Shown: piece by piece, positions 16,020 to 25,250 of the stretch | How positions within the stretch are numbered: the first letter of the stretch is position 1 | How the letters are laid out: every line of letters starts with the position of its first letter | Assembly (NCBI RefSeq): GCF_002243175.1 | Contig: NZ_NDYF01000004.1 | Span: forward strand, 1 to 60,711 | Reading direction: 5' to 3' | DNA: 60,711 bases | Source of the DNA: Finegoldia magna_J | GTDB taxonomy: Bacteria > Bacillota > Clostridia > Tissierellales > Peptoniphilaceae | Program-made: the position numbers and the translations under genes | The notes under the pieces: generated by a model | Databases searched by the model: none | Seen by the model: the letters and a program-made list of their open reading frames with translations, nothing else | What the model was told of the DNA's origin: nothing

Positions 16020-16859
16020 ATGTTATTTAATATTGAAAAATTCAACCAAATATTTTATAATTCTGCTGGTCAACTAAATTTGTTGGCCAAGATTTTATTA
16101 TCCCTGTTGATTATCGCGCTTACACAAATCGTCGTAGGCATTTTAACTACGAGCTTCGATAAATTATTGATGAAAAAGGGAAAATCTATTGAGGGAAGAC
16201 AAATCACAGTTACTAAACTGTTGAACAATACCATCAAATATATAATTTATTTTTTCTGTGTAGTCCATGTACTAGATTTATTCGGAGTAAAAACAGATAA
16301 AATATTGGCTACTGCTGGAATTGGTGGGGTTGCCATTGGTTTTGGTGCACAATTTATAATAAGAGATGTAATCAGTGGACTTGCATTGATTCTTGAAAAT
16401 CAATTCAAAGTCACAGATCATGTGATTATAAATGGAATTGAAGGTAACATTCAAGAATTGGGACTTAGAGTTACAAAAATAAGAGGATTTGACGGAGCTA
16501 TTCATTTGATTAGTAACGGTCAAATCAATACTGTGACTAATTTATCCAAAGAAAACCAAAGAATTGAAGTTAAAATGGAAGTTCCAATTAAATACAGTTT
16601 GGATCAATACACTGAAATTGTGAATGAGATTTCTGATGAATTGATCGATAAGTATTCAGATATTGTAAAAAAACCAGAATTAATTGGAGTTACAAAAATG
16701 GACAAAAATTCCATGACAATTACGATTTGGGGAAGTTGCAAACCGGAATCTCAATATTTGTATCAAAGAGAAATTATCAAAAAATTTATAGAAAAAGCCA
16801 AATCAAAATCAATGGATTTAAATTGTTATTTTGTAGCAGGTGATGAAGATGAAATATAA
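16020..16859 (+). CDS. mscS: Small-conductance mechanosensitive channel (MscS family)
   Basis: A 279-residue MscS-type channel releasing solutes at hypo-osmotic shock. Three transmembrane helices come first (about 22-45, 68-88 and 90-115). TM3 holds the pore pattern GIGGVAIGFGAQFIIRDVISG, followed by the cytoplasmic beta domain (ENQFKVTDHVIINGIEGNIQELG) and the alpha/beta domain. It starts 4 bp after the DUF3343 stop codon, and the DUF951 gene begins within its last codons. Confidence 0.94.
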   Translation: MLFNIEKFNQIFYNSAGQLNLLAKILLSLLIIALTQIVVGILTTSFDKLLMKKGKSIEGRQITVTKLLNNTIKYIIYFFCVVHVLDLFGVKTDKILATAGIGGVAIGFGAQFIIRDVISGLALILENQFKVTDHVIINGIEGNIQELGLRVTKIRGFDGAIHLISNGQINTVTNLSKENQRIEVKMEVPIKYSLDQYTEIVNEISDELIDKYSDIVKKPELIGVTKMDKNSMTITIWGSCKPESQYLYQREIIKKFIEKAKSKSMDLNCYFVAGDEDEI

Positions 16860-17076
16860 AGTAAATGATATTGTAACACTAAAAAAAGGTCACCCATGTG
16901 GTGAAAACAAATGGGAGATTTTGAGAACTGGAGCAGATATTAAATTAAAATGCTTGGGTTGCGATAAAATAGTGTGGCTTACGAGGTTAGAATTTAACAA
17001 AAGAATCAGAAAAATTCAAGATAAAAACGGCAAATTTGTATCGATAGTTCATTATGAACCAGAAGATGACGAATAA
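16849..17076 (+). CDS. DUF951 family small zinc-ribbon-like protein
   Basis: A 75-residue protein beginning MKYKVNDIVTLKKGHPCGEN, with cysteines at GHPCG and LKCLGCDKIVWL, the DUF951 pattern. Function is not known; the cysteines suggest metal binding and the family is thought possibly nucleic-acid-associated. I chose ATG 16849, following AGGTGATGAAG; ATG 16843 and GTG 16840 are alternatives. It overlaps the mscS end, a linkage common in clostridia. Confidence 0.85.
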   Translation: MKYKVNDIVTLKKGHPCGENKWEILRTGADIKLKCLGCDKIVWLTRLEFNKRIRKIQDKNGKFVSIVHYEPEDDE

Positions 17077-17093
17077 AAAACGATAGGAGAATT

Positions 17094-18083
17094 ATGAATT
17101 ACGTTGTTATACCAGCGTACAAACCAGACGAAAAACTTACGAAATTGGTGGAGAATTTATCAGAAAACCACCTCAATATAATTGTGGTTAAAGACGGTCC
17201 GTGCGATTATGATTTTTCAAAACTTAATAATATAGTTCTTCTTGAGCATGAAACGAATATGGGAAAAGGGGCTGCACTTAAAACTGCATTCAAATATTTG
17301 AAATCACAACAAGCAGATGGGACTGTGGTTACAAGTGATGCCGATGGACAACATTTGGTGAAGGATATTTTAAAATTAATAAAATTTTCTGAACAAAATG
17401 AGGATAAGTTGATACTTGGAGTAAGAGATTTGAAAAGAGGAATTCCGTTAAAATCTCTCTTGGGTAATACCATAACTAGATTTGTATTTTATTCTAGTTC
17501 ATCGAAATACATTAAGGACACGCAAACGGGACTCAGAGCTTTTAATACGTCTCAGCTTGATAAAATGATTGAAATCGAAGGCGAAAGATACGAATACGAA
17601 ATGAATATGCTCTACGAATTCGATTCTGAAAGCATAATGCAAGTTCCTATCGAAACTATTTATATAGAAAATAATGAAACAAGTCATTTTAATGCACTAA
17701 AAGATTCAGTCAAAATCTACAAAAGCATACTGAAATTTTCCGCGTCAAGTTATTTGAGCTTTTTGGTGGATTATTTTACTTTTATATTGTTATTTTACAA
17801 ATTAGACGTACAAAGTTTGGTGCTGTCCAATATTATAGCAAGGGCAGTGTCAAGCACGTTTAATTTTTATGTGAATAATAAATACGTATTCAAAAACAAG
17901 GATAAAATCCTAAAAAAATACATCAAATATGTGACATTAGTAGTGTTCATATTAGCTTTGAATACTGTTGTGTTGAAAATTTTGTCAGGCTTAGGAATTA
18001 AAGTTTTTGTGGCAAAAATCATAACTGAAGCTTTGATGTTCATTGTAAGCTACAACATTCAAAAAAGAATAATATTCAAATAG
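17094..18083 (+). CDS. GT2 glycosyltransferase fused to a GtrA-like membrane domain
   Basis: A 329-residue protein. Residues 1-205 are a family 2 glycosyltransferase (VVIPAYKPDEKL, ETNMGKGAALKTAF, DADGQHL as the DxD-like motif, DTQTGLRAFN), of the dolichyl-/undecaprenyl-phosphate sugar synthase kind. Residues 215-329 hold four hydrophobic helices with a GtrA-like pattern (NFYVNNKYVFKNK near 262-274), proposed in the family to flip or accommodate lipid-linked sugar. Making and translocating a polyprenyl-phosphate sugar for the envelope is the likely job; the sugar is unknown. It is the last gene of the cluster starting at 12011. Confidence 0.88.
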   Translation: MNYVVIPAYKPDEKLTKLVENLSENHLNIIVVKDGPCDYDFSKLNNIVLLEHETNMGKGAALKTAFKYLKSQQADGTVVTSDADGQHLVKDILKLIKFSEQNEDKLILGVRDLKRGIPLKSLLGNTITRFVFYSSSSKYIKDTQTGLRAFNTSQLDKMIEIEGERYEYEMNMLYEFDSESIMQVPIETIYIENNETSHFNALKDSVKIYKSILKFSASSYLSFLVDYFTFILLFYKLDVQSLVLSNIIARAVSSTFNFYVNNKYVFKNKDKILKKYIKYVTLVVFILALNTVVLKILSGLGIKVFVAKIITEALMFIVSYNIQKRIIFK

Positions 18084-18128
18084 CACTTTTAATAGAAAAA
18101 ATTAATTTTATTAGAAGTGCTTTTTTAG
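18080..18128 (+). terminator. Terminator of the 12011-18083 gene cluster
   Basis: AGCACTTTTAATA pairs with TATTAGAAGTGCT across an A/T-rich loop, followed by TTTTTT. The stem begins at the stop codon. Confidence 0.8.
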
Positions 18129-18200
18129 TGCAAATCTTTAAAATTTTGTAGATTTCTCGGCATTAGATTTGTTGTATAATAATCCTGAAAGGAGTTTATT

Positions 18201-18674
18201 ATGAAAAAAATTGGATATTTGTTATTTGCGATTATCATTTCACTATTAATGGTAAGTTGTGCGCAAAGTGACAAATCAAGAGTCTCTGATGAACTTAACT
18301 TAAAATTAGTTAAAGCAAATCAAATCATGGAATACGATGATCATGGAGCAATGGGAGATGGAACAAGATTTATGACGTTTGAATTTGACAGCAACGATAC
18401 ATTGAATCAGATAAAATCGGATAGTAACTGGAAGAAATTTCCATTGGATAAAACAACGAAAATTTTAATGTATGGAGATGGAAAAACATCATCTTATGTG
18501 ACAGATAATAATTCCGGATTGCTTTTTCCGGAAATTTCGGAAGGTTATTATTTGTTGATTGACAGACAAAAAGACAAGAGTCAAAATATCTTAAATCGTC
18601 CATCTTCAAATTTTACACTTGCGGTCTACGATACTAAAACTAATACTTTATATTTTGCAGAAATTGATACTTAA
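18201..18674 (+). CDS. Putative lipoprotein, unknown function
   Basis: A 157-residue protein with a lipoprotein signal peptide: MKKIGYLLFAIIISLLMVSC, lipobox cysteine C20. The mature part is hydrophilic with no family I recognise. It should be anchored to the outer face of the membrane. It has a GAAAGGAG ribosome site and a TATAAT box about 25 bp upstream. It seems to stand alone. Confidence 0.75.
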   Translation: MKKIGYLLFAIIISLLMVSCAQSDKSRVSDELNLKLVKANQIMEYDDHGAMGDGTRFMTFEFDSNDTLNQIKSDSNWKKFPLDKTTKILMYGDGKTSSYVTDNNSGLLFPEISEGYYLLIDRQKDKSQNILNRPSSNFTLAVYDTKTNTLYFAEIDT

Positions 18675-18734
18675 AATTGAACATAGAATAAAAAGGGCAA
18701 ACCAACTTAGTGTAACTATAAGAGAGGGATAAAA

Positions 18735-19178
18735 TTGATTGTACAAATAGGAATAGACAGGATTGATGAGATAGTAGAACTTGAGGATTTGTGTTTTTCA
18801 TCTGATGCTTGGTCAAGAGAACAAATAATTGATGTTTTAAATGACAGAAGAACGATTTACCTTTCTTATGAAGAAAATGGAAAAATAATTGGAGAAATAG
18901 GCCTCTACAATTGGTGTTCTGAGAAAGATTTTCTTAAAATATTTAGCATTGCAACTCATCCTGAACACAGAAATCAAGGAATAGCACATGAATTGTTAAA
19001 AGAATCAATTAAAATAGCTTCAAGTAATAAGCTCAAAAGAATTAAAGCTGAGACAAGAAAATCTAATTTTATAATGCAAAAAGTTTTTGAAGATATGAAC
19101 TTTAGAAAAACGGATATACTTGAAAATTACTATGAAGAACCCGATGAAGATGCTTTAGTTTATGAATTTCATTTGTAA
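18735..19178 (+). CDS. rimI: GNAT N-acetyltransferase, RimI-like
   Basis: A 147-residue GNAT protein with the RimI-like start VELEDLCFSSDAWS and the acetyl-CoA motif ATHPEHRNQGIAHELLKESI (about 75-94). RimI acetylates the N-terminus of ribosomal protein S18; the true substrate here is not proven. The start is TTG at 18735, seven bases after GAGAGGG; no ATG fits. It is not next to tsaB/tsaE, its usual neighbours. Confidence 0.75.
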   Translation: MIVQIGIDRIDEIVELEDLCFSSDAWSREQIIDVLNDRRTIYLSYEENGKIIGEIGLYNWCSEKDFLKIFSIATHPEHRNQGIAHELLKESIKIASSNKLKRIKAETRKSNFIMQKVFEDMNFRKTDILENYYEEPDEDALVYEFHL

Positions 19179-19210
19179 AGAATAAAAGATTTACATCTTA
19201 ATGCGCAAAT

Positions 19211-19265
19211 AAAAAATAGCAAACCAACGTTGGACATTCCTCACGTAAATGGTTTGCTATTTTTA
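19211..19265. terminator. Bidirectional terminator between two GNAT genes
   Basis: AAAAATAGCAAACCA (from 19212) pairs with TGGTTTGCTATTTTT (19250-19264). A/T runs on both ends serve the converging genes. Confidence 0.88.
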
Positions 19266-19267
19266 TT

Positions 19268-19771
19268 TTATTTCAATGGTTTTTCGAATGCTATTCTCTC
19301 GTCTGTTTTTCTTATATAAACTATGCCACATTTTTGAAATCCATTTTTCTCAATAAATCTAAGCATGGATTTGTTGTCTTTGTGAGTGTCCACTCTTATG
19401 GAGTCGTAGTTTAGTTCTTTTAATTTATTTTCAAAGAAATCTAACAGATTTTTGGCTACATTTTGTGATTTGTAATCTGGGTTTACTGCTATTCTGTGAA
19501 TTACTCCGTATTTTCCATCGATTAGCCATTTTCCATCTATGTTTTTATAATCCTCATCCCCATCCAAGACTAACACAGCCATTCCTACAACTTTTCCATC
19601 TATTTCTGCTACGTATAATCTGTTTTCTTTCAAATCAGTTAAAAAAACATCTTCATTAGGATAATTTTCACTCCATTGATTTATTTTATTTTCTTTCATA
19701 TATGATTTGGCGTTTTCAACAATTTCCATTATTTGTGCTATATCATTTTCGTTTGCAATTCTTTTTATCAT
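19268..19771 (-). CDS. GNAT-family N-acetyltransferase
   Basis: A 167-residue GNAT protein. The central block VIHRIAVNPDYKSQNVAKNLLDFFENKL matches the acetyl-CoA region, although the usual R/QxxGxG/A appears as QNVAKN with the central glycine replaced. The C-terminus (DSIRVDTHKDNKSMLRFIEKNGFQKCGIVYI) is typical of GNAT proteins acting on small molecules or proteins. The substrate is unknown. Its start has GAGGTG upstream, and it is divergent from arcA. Confidence 0.85.
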   Translation of the reverse strand: MIKRIANENDIAQIMEIVENAKSYMKENKINQWSENYPNEDVFLTDLKENRLYVAEIDGKVVGMAVLVLDGDEDYKNIDGKWLIDGKYGVIHRIAVNPDYKSQNVAKNLLDFFENKLKELNYDSIRVDTHKDNKSMLRFIEKNGFQKCGIVYIRKTDERIAFEKPLK

Positions 19772-19909
19772 TTTTCACCTCATTTTATATAAAATTTTAA
19801 CATATTTCAAAAAGTATTTTAATATTAAAAAAATTTCGATATTTTTGTGTTAATTTTTATTGTAAATGTGTTATAATTTTATGTGGAAATCAGTTAAGGA
19901 GGCAACATA

Positions 19910-21091
19910 TTGAAACCAAATATTTACTCTGAGATTGATAAGTTAAAATCTGTAATAGTTCACAGACCAGGAGAAGAATTAAATAATTTGACTCCTGATT
20001 TTATGGAAGAGTTATTGTTCGATGAACTTCCTTACTTGGAAAATGCTATCAGAGAACATGACTTTTTCTGCGAAACTATGCGTAATGAAGGTATTGAAGT
20101 GTTATACCTAGAAGATTTGGCTGCAGAATCTATCAAACAAGATGACGTTAGAAAACAATTTATCGAAGATTTCCTAGAAGAATCGGGAAATAAATCCGCA
20201 GATGAAATCAATTTACTAAGAGATTTACTTACAAATATCTCAGACGAGAAAGAATTGATACTTAAAACTATGGCAGGAGTTAGATTGGATGAAATCGGTA
20301 TTAATGACGAGAGTGGAAGACTTTTGGCTGTTAATCCAATGCCTAACTTGTATTTCACAAGAGATCCATTTTCTTTTGTGGGAAATTGTGTGAGTATCAA
20401 CAGAATGTGGTCAGAAACTAGAAATAGGGAAACGCTTTATGCAAAATATATTTTCACTTATAATTCTAGATTCAACGATATTGAAAAAATTTACGATAGA
20501 ACAGAAGACACTTCTATCGAAGGCGGAGATATTTTAATATTGAACAGCGAATGTGTAGCTGTTGGTATTTCTCAAAGAACACAAAAAGAAAGTGTTGACA
20601 AATTTGCTAAGAATTTATTGGAAAAATCAGATTTCAAATTTGTTTTGTCTTTCAAAATTCCTAACAAAAGAGAATTTATGCACTTGGACACTGTGTTCAC
20701 AATGATTGATAAGGGAATTTTCACAGTTCACCCACTTATAGAAGGACCTTTGTATGTTGAAAAGTTGTATCTTGAAGATAACACTTTACAAAGAGAAGTT
20801 CAAAAGGGTTCATTAGAAGAAATTTTATCTACAAATTTACACGTTGATAATGTAAAAATTATAAGATGTGGAGGAACTAATCCGATAGATCAAATGCGTG
20901 AACAATGGAATGACGGTTCAAATACTTTGGCTATTGCACCAAATACTGTTATTGTTTACGACAGAAATAATGTTACAAACAGCTTGTTACAAGAAGCTGA
21001 TGTAAATATAAGAACTATTAAATCAGGCGAATTATCTAGAGGACGTGGGGGTCCAAGATGTATGAGTATGCCATTTGAAAGGGAGATGTAA
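19910..21091 (+). CDS. arcA: Arginine deiminase
   Basis: A 393-residue enzyme converting arginine to citrulline and ammonia, the first step of the ATP-yielding arginine deiminase pathway. The catalytic residues are visible: EGGD near 204-207, HLD (H258, D260) in MHLDTVFTMID, and the nucleophile C384 in GGPRCMSMPFERE. The N-terminal substrate segment is NPMPNLYFTRDPF. The start is TTG at 19910 after a perfect AAGGAGG at 19896-19902. A TATAAT box lies upstream near 19872. argF follows after 2 bp. Confidence 0.97.
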   Translation: MKPNIYSEIDKLKSVIVHRPGEELNNLTPDFMEELLFDELPYLENAIREHDFFCETMRNEGIEVLYLEDLAAESIKQDDVRKQFIEDFLEESGNKSADEINLLRDLLTNISDEKELILKTMAGVRLDEIGINDESGRLLAVNPMPNLYFTRDPFSFVGNCVSINRMWSETRNRETLYAKYIFTYNSRFNDIEKIYDRTEDTSIEGGDILILNSECVAVGISQRTQKESVDKFAKNLLEKSDFKFVLSFKIPNKREFMHLDTVFTMIDKGIFTVHPLIEGPLYVEKLYLEDNTLQREVQKGSLEEILSTNLHVDNVKIIRCGGTNPIDQMREQWNDGSNTLAIAPNTVIVYDRNNVTNSLLQEADVNIRTIKSGELSRGRGGPRCMSMPFEREM

Positions 21092-21093
21092 TT

Positions 21094-22083
21094 ATGTTAA
21101 AAGGAAGAGATTTTTTAACTTTAAAAGATTTCACTAAAGAAGAAATCGAACATTTACTAAATGTAAGTGCTGCATTAAAAGAAAAGAAAAGAATGGGTAT
21201 TGTAGGAGAAACTTTAAAGGGCAAAAACATTGTTTTGTTATTTGAAAAAACTTCTACTAGAACAAGATGTTCATTTGAAACAGCTTGCCACGATGAAGGT
21301 GGTAATGTAACATTCTTAGGTATGAATGATAGCCAATTCGGTAAGAAAGAATCTGTAAGAGACTCTGCTTTAGTATTATCAAGATTCTACGATGGTATCG
21401 AATTTAGAGGATTTGACCATGCAACTGTAGAAGAATTAGCAAAATATTCTTCAGTTCCAGTATGGAATGGTTTAACTGATATTTATCACCCAACACAAAT
21501 CTTAGCAGACTTTTTAACTGTAAAAGAAAACATCCACAAAAACTTAGACCGAGTTAAATTCGTTTATGTTGGTGATGGTAGAAACAACATGGCAAACTCT
21601 TTAATGATTGGAGCTGCTAAATTAGGTATGGAATTTGTAAATCTTGCACCAAAAGAATTACATCCATCAAACGAAATGATGAACTCTATCCAAGAAATTG
21701 CCAAAGAATCTGGCGCTAAAATCACAGTTACTGATGATTTCAATAGCTTGAAAGGTGCAGATGTAATCTACACTGACGTTTGGGTATCAATGGGTGAAGA
21801 AGATCAATTCGAAGAAAGAATTAACTTACTTAAAGATTACCAAGTAGATATGAAGAAAATCGAAATGACTGAAAATCCTAACGTAATCTTCTTACACTGC
21901 TTACCATCTTTCCACAACTTAGAAACTAAAGTTGGTCGTGAAATCCACGAAAAATTTGGTTTGTCAGAAATGGAAGTAACTGATGAAGTATTCTACAGCA
22001 AATATTCAAAAGTATTTGATGAAGCTGAAAACAGAATGCACACTATCAAAGCAGTTATGGTAGAAACAATCGGCAATAAATAA
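21094..22083 (+). CDS. argF: Ornithine carbamoyltransferase (catabolic context)
   Basis: A 329-residue OTCase. Carbamoyl-phosphate motif STRTR is at 54-58, HPTQ at 132-135, and ornithine motif HCLP at 268-271. Beside arcA it should work in the catabolic direction, splitting citrulline to carbamoyl phosphate and ornithine (often named arcB). The carbamate kinase and arginine/ornithine antiporter that complete the pathway are not in this window, and the terminator at 22097 closes the unit. Confidence 0.97.
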   Translation: MLKGRDFLTLKDFTKEEIEHLLNVSAALKEKKRMGIVGETLKGKNIVLLFEKTSTRTRCSFETACHDEGGNVTFLGMNDSQFGKKESVRDSALVLSRFYDGIEFRGFDHATVEELAKYSSVPVWNGLTDIYHPTQILADFLTVKENIHKNLDRVKFVYVGDGRNNMANSLMIGAAKLGMEFVNLAPKELHPSNEMMNSIQEIAKESGAKITVTDDFNSLKGADVIYTDVWVSMGEEDQFEERINLLKDYQVDMKKIEMTENPNVIFLHCLPSFHNLETKVGREIHEKFGLSEMEVTDEVFYSKYSKVFDEAENRMHTIKAVMVETIGNK

Positions 22084-22096
22084 ATTTTAAATTTTT

Positions 22097-22129
22097 GAGA
22101 GATAGCTTTTGTACTATCTCTCTTTTTTT
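22097..22129 (+). terminator. Terminator of arcA-argF
   Basis: GAGAGATAG (22097-22105) pairs with CTATCTCTC (22114-22122), followed by seven Ts. Confidence 0.92.
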
Positions 22130-22144
22130 ATTGCTAAATATTGC

Positions 22145-22160
22145 AAAATTCCGGAATTTT
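22145..22160. promoter_or_regulatory. Perfect 16-bp palindrome in the gap before the membrane protein gene
   Basis: AAAATTCCGGAATTTT is fully self-complementary without a spacer, so it suits dimeric protein binding better than an RNA hairpin. It lies about 105 bp before the gene at 22267. No matching copy was noticed elsewhere. Confidence 0.3.
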
Positions 22161-22266
22161 TGATAAAATATCTTGTCATCGTCAATAGTTACGATTTGTC
22201 AAAAAACGTATATTATCACGGATTTTTGATATTATATTAGTATAAGATACGAATGAGAGGTGAAAT

Positions 22267-23493
22267 ATGAAAAGTTTTTACAATAGAATATTGAATTACA
22301 GTACAGACCAAAAATTTATTCTCTTGACAGCTATTGCGATGTTTATGCCGTTTTATATCGGAATCGGCGTTTTGATAGTGGATATGTTTTATTTTGTGTA
22401 TCAAAATAAATTCAAGGAAATTTTTGATAAGTCTAATTTGTCTGTTTTTGGATTGATTTTCGCTGCTTATTCGTTAGTAGTAAGCATTGTGTTTAACAAT
22501 ACTTATGGAATACTTGCGACAGTAGGAATGTTTGTGCTTTTCGTATTTGTGCTCTTTATTAGGAAAAATATGACAGAACAATTTATGGAAGACTGCATGA
22601 TAATTATCATGTTGTTTGCATCGTTTTGTTTCTTGATAACATTGACTCAGTATTCGATAATTTTGAAGAACAATTCATTCAACTACACGCAATTTATGAA
22701 ATACATTAGTGAAAATAGAACGACTGTTGGAACATTCTTTTTCAATGCAAATTATTATGCTATGGTGTGTTCTTTGGTTGGAATAATCAGTGCGTACAAG
22801 TATTTTTCGACAGAATCATTTGAAAGATTATTTTCTTTTATAGTTGGAGTTTTAAGCGTTCTAACTTTATTGATCACAGATTCAAGAGGAGCGATGTTTG
22901 CTAGTTTCATAGCGGTGTTTGCTCTTACGATTATGATGAAAAAAAGAAAATACACTGTAGCGATTATTTCTTTATTTGCACTTGCTTTTGTTGGAATTGT
23001 GGCCGCTGGAAGAATGGATTTGATTCCGAGAATTGACAAAATCGGGTTCGATATGGGTCTTAGAAGATCGATTTGGATTAGTGCTATTGCAGCTTTCAAG
23101 AAAAACTTCATAATTGGTGTTGGTCCACTTGGAATTCACAATATTTACACTACAATTAGAGATCGTGCGATTCTTCATTCACACAATTTGTATTTGGATA
23201 TTTTGGTTAATTACGGATTGATAGGGGCTGGATTGTTAGTTCCAATTCTTTATCAGTTATTTAGAGAAATCAAAAGTCTGTATTCAAAAAAATACACTAA
23301 AATGATTGTTGCAATGATAATTATGGTTATGATTCACAGTATGGTGGATGTTACAATATTTTGGACACAAACTTCATTCATATTTTTAACATTTGTTGTA
23401 GGAGTTGGTGAATTATCAACTGTGCCTGTCGCAGAATTAAGTTTGTTCAAGAATAAGAAAACTTTTAATACAAAAAATATTTACGAAAAATAA
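22267..23493 (+). CDS. O-antigen ligase/polymerase-like polytopic membrane protein
   Basis: A 408-residue protein with about eleven transmembrane segments. The region TLLITDSRGAMFASFIAV, the long loop with RSIWISAIAAFKKNFIIGVGPLGIHNIY and the HSHNLYLDILVNYGLIGAGLL motif match the Wzy_C/O-antigen ligase superfamily. Such proteins polymerise or ligate lipid-linked glycans at the outer face of the membrane. No polysaccharide genes are next to it, so its glycan (teichoic acid-like, capsule or glycoprotein) is unknown. It is a single gene with its own terminator. Confidence 0.85.
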   Translation: MKSFYNRILNYSTDQKFILLTAIAMFMPFYIGIGVLIVDMFYFVYQNKFKEIFDKSNLSVFGLIFAAYSLVVSIVFNNTYGILATVGMFVLFVFVLFIRKNMTEQFMEDCMIIIMLFASFCFLITLTQYSIILKNNSFNYTQFMKYISENRTTVGTFFFNANYYAMVCSLVGIISAYKYFSTESFERLFSFIVGVLSVLTLLITDSRGAMFASFIAVFALTIMMKKRKYTVAIISLFALAFVGIVAAGRMDLIPRIDKIGFDMGLRRSIWISAIAAFKKNFIIGVGPLGIHNIYTTIRDRAILHSHNLYLDILVNYGLIGAGLLVPILYQLFREIKSLYSKKYTKMIVAMIIMVMIHSMVDVTIFWTQTSFIFLTFVVGVGELSTVPVAELSLFKNKKTFNTKNIYEK

Positions 23494-23506
23494 AACAAAA
23501 ATTTCA

Positions 23507-23542
23507 AGATAGTTGGTAAAGTTTTCCGACTATCTTTTTTAC
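23507..23542 (+). terminator. Terminator of the O-antigen ligase-like gene
   Basis: AAGATAGTTGG pairs with CCGACTATCTT (one G-T), followed by TTTT. Confidence 0.85.
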
Positions 23543-23592
23543 TTTAAAAAAAACACAATATCAATTATAATAGTAAACAAGGAGGATTTTGA

Positions 23593-24426
23593 ATGAGTTT
23601 TAAATTTTGTTCGCTATCTAGCGGTTCAAGTGGAAATAGCGAATATATAGAGACTGAACACTCCAAAATTTTAATCGACGCAGGTTTTAGTGGTAAAACT
23701 ATTGAGAACCTACTTAAATATATAAATGTTGACCCAAGCAAATTAGATGCGATTTTTGTGACGCATGAACATGCAGATCACATCAAAGGAATTGGCGTGT
23801 TGAGCAGAAGATACGATTTGCCAATTATCGCAAATACCGAAACTTGGTATGCAATGGATAACAAAATTGGGAAAATAAATGATAAGAATATTTATGTCTT
23901 CGAAAATAATAGACATATTAATTTCAAAGATTTGGATATTTTGCCGATTAAAACTAGCCACGATAGTGCAAATAGTTGTGGTTATGTGATTAGTAAGGAC
24001 GACAAGAAATTATCGATTGTCACTGATACTGGAATTATAGAAGATAGCGTGTACGAAGAAATTAAGGATTCAAATCTTTTTTTTATTGAGGCAAATCACG
24101 ATGTAGATATGTTAAAGTATGGAAGCTATCCTCCAGCATTGAAACAGAGAATTTTGTCGGATCACGGGCATTTGTCCAATGATTCCTGCGCGTATTTATT
24201 GGGAGATATTTTAAGAGGCAATCATGAAGTGGTTCAATTGGCGCATTTGAGTAAGGAAAACAATACTCCAAGAAAAGCGCTAAGTACTGTTGAAGATTAT
24301 TTGAAAAGTTTGGGACTTGATGTTGGAGAAGCTGCGACAGTAGAAGTAGCTGAAAGATACAGTCCTAGTAATGTAGTAGATTTAGAAAAAATGGAGATAT
24401 ATGCAAAGAACTGTACAAGAAGTTGA
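23593..24426 (+). CDS. MBL-fold metallo-hydrolase, YycJ/WalJ-like
   Basis: A 277-residue metallo-beta-lactamase-fold protein. It begins CSLSSGSSGNS, has the metal motif THEHADH at residues 57-63, and DTG and LSKENNTP later, all typical of the YycJ/WalJ group. WalJ proteins are linked to coordination of cell wall or DNA processes; the substrate is not settled. There is no WalRK system beside it here. The following gene starts 26 bp inside its 3' end. Confidence 0.88.
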   Translation: MSFKFCSLSSGSSGNSEYIETEHSKILIDAGFSGKTIENLLKYINVDPSKLDAIFVTHEHADHIKGIGVLSRRYDLPIIANTETWYAMDNKIGKINDKNIYVFENNRHINFKDLDILPIKTSHDSANSCGYVISKDDKKLSIVTDTGIIEDSVYEEIKDSNLFFIEANHDVDMLKYGSYPPALKQRILSDHGHLSNDSCAYLLGDILRGNHEVVQLAHLSKENNTPRKALSTVEDYLKSLGLDVGEAATVEVAERYSPSNVVDLEKMEIYAKNCTRS

Positions 24427-25228
24427 AAGAGCAATTATAAAAAAATATAGAAAACACATTTGGTCGAAGTTCATAAAGGCTATTAAAGAATATGATTTGA
24501 TTCAAGACGGAGACAAAATAGCTGTGTGTATGAGTGGTGGTAAGGATAGTTTACTTCTTGCGAAATTATTCCAAGAACTTCAAAAACACGGAATGAATAA
24601 TTTTGATCTTGAATTTATAGCGATGAATCCAGGATATAGCGAAGAAAACACTAGACTCGAGAAGGAAAATTTTGAAAAACTTAACATTCCTTATCACATG
24701 TATGATACTGATGTATTCAGTGTTAGTGAGAAAATTTCATCGAACAATCCATGTTATATGTGTGCAAGGATGAGAAGAGGGGCACTTTACTCCAAGGCAA
24801 AAGAACTTGGTTGCAATAAAATGGCGTTGGGCCATCATTTTGATGATGTGATTGAAACTATTTTATTGAATGTTTTGTGTTCTGGAAATTATAAGACAAT
24901 GATGCCAAAACTTCACTCAAATAACTTTGAAGGAATTGAACTTATCAGACCAATGTATTTGATTAGAGAAGAATCTGTAAAAAGTTGGTTAAATTATTCG
25001 GGATTAAAAGCTTTAGACTGCGCTTGTTCTGTAACTAAGAAAACAGAAGGATCAATGAGGAAACAAATCAAACTTTTGATTGCAGAATTGTCGGATAGAG
25101 GATTTACAAATGTAGAAAATTCTATATTTAAATCCAGTGAAAATGTTGATGTATCCAGAATTCTTGGGTATGAATATAATGGTGAAAAGTATAACTTTTT
25201 GGATACTTACGGTGAAAATGATTTATAA
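24401..25228 (+). CDS. TtcA-like PP-loop tRNA thiolation protein
   Basis: A 275-residue ATP pyrophosphatase of the TtcA/TtuA group. The PP-loop SGGKDS is at 45-50, a CYMC pair (C118, C121) precedes RMRRGALY, GHHFDDVIET follows near 144, and DCACS (C207, C209) lies in the C-terminal part. Cysteines of this pattern bind a 4Fe-4S cluster in family members. Thiolation of a tRNA base is the likely reaction; which base is not visible. It overlaps the MBL gene and lies 22 bp before the flavodiiron gene, so all three may be co-transcribed. Confidence 0.85.
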   Translation: MQRTVQEVERAIIKKYRKHIWSKFIKAIKEYDLIQDGDKIAVCMSGGKDSLLLAKLFQELQKHGMNNFDLEFIAMNPGYSEENTRLEKENFEKLNIPYHMYDTDVFSVSEKISSNNPCYMCARMRRGALYSKAKELGCNKMALGHHFDDVIETILLNVLCSGNYKTMMPKLHSNNFEGIELIRPMYLIREESVKSWLNYSGLKALDCACSVTKKTEGSMRKQIKLLIAELSDRGFTNVENSIFKSSENVDVSRILGYEYNGEKYNFLDTYGENDL

Positions 25229-25250
25229 TCGTTAATTTATAGGAGGAAAT

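Noticed and set aside
19268..19771. The minus-strand GNAT gene as a pseudogene because of its altered acetyl-CoA motif
   Set aside because: The frame is intact, the length is normal and the rest of the fold is well kept. The motif change is noted but does not show loss of function.
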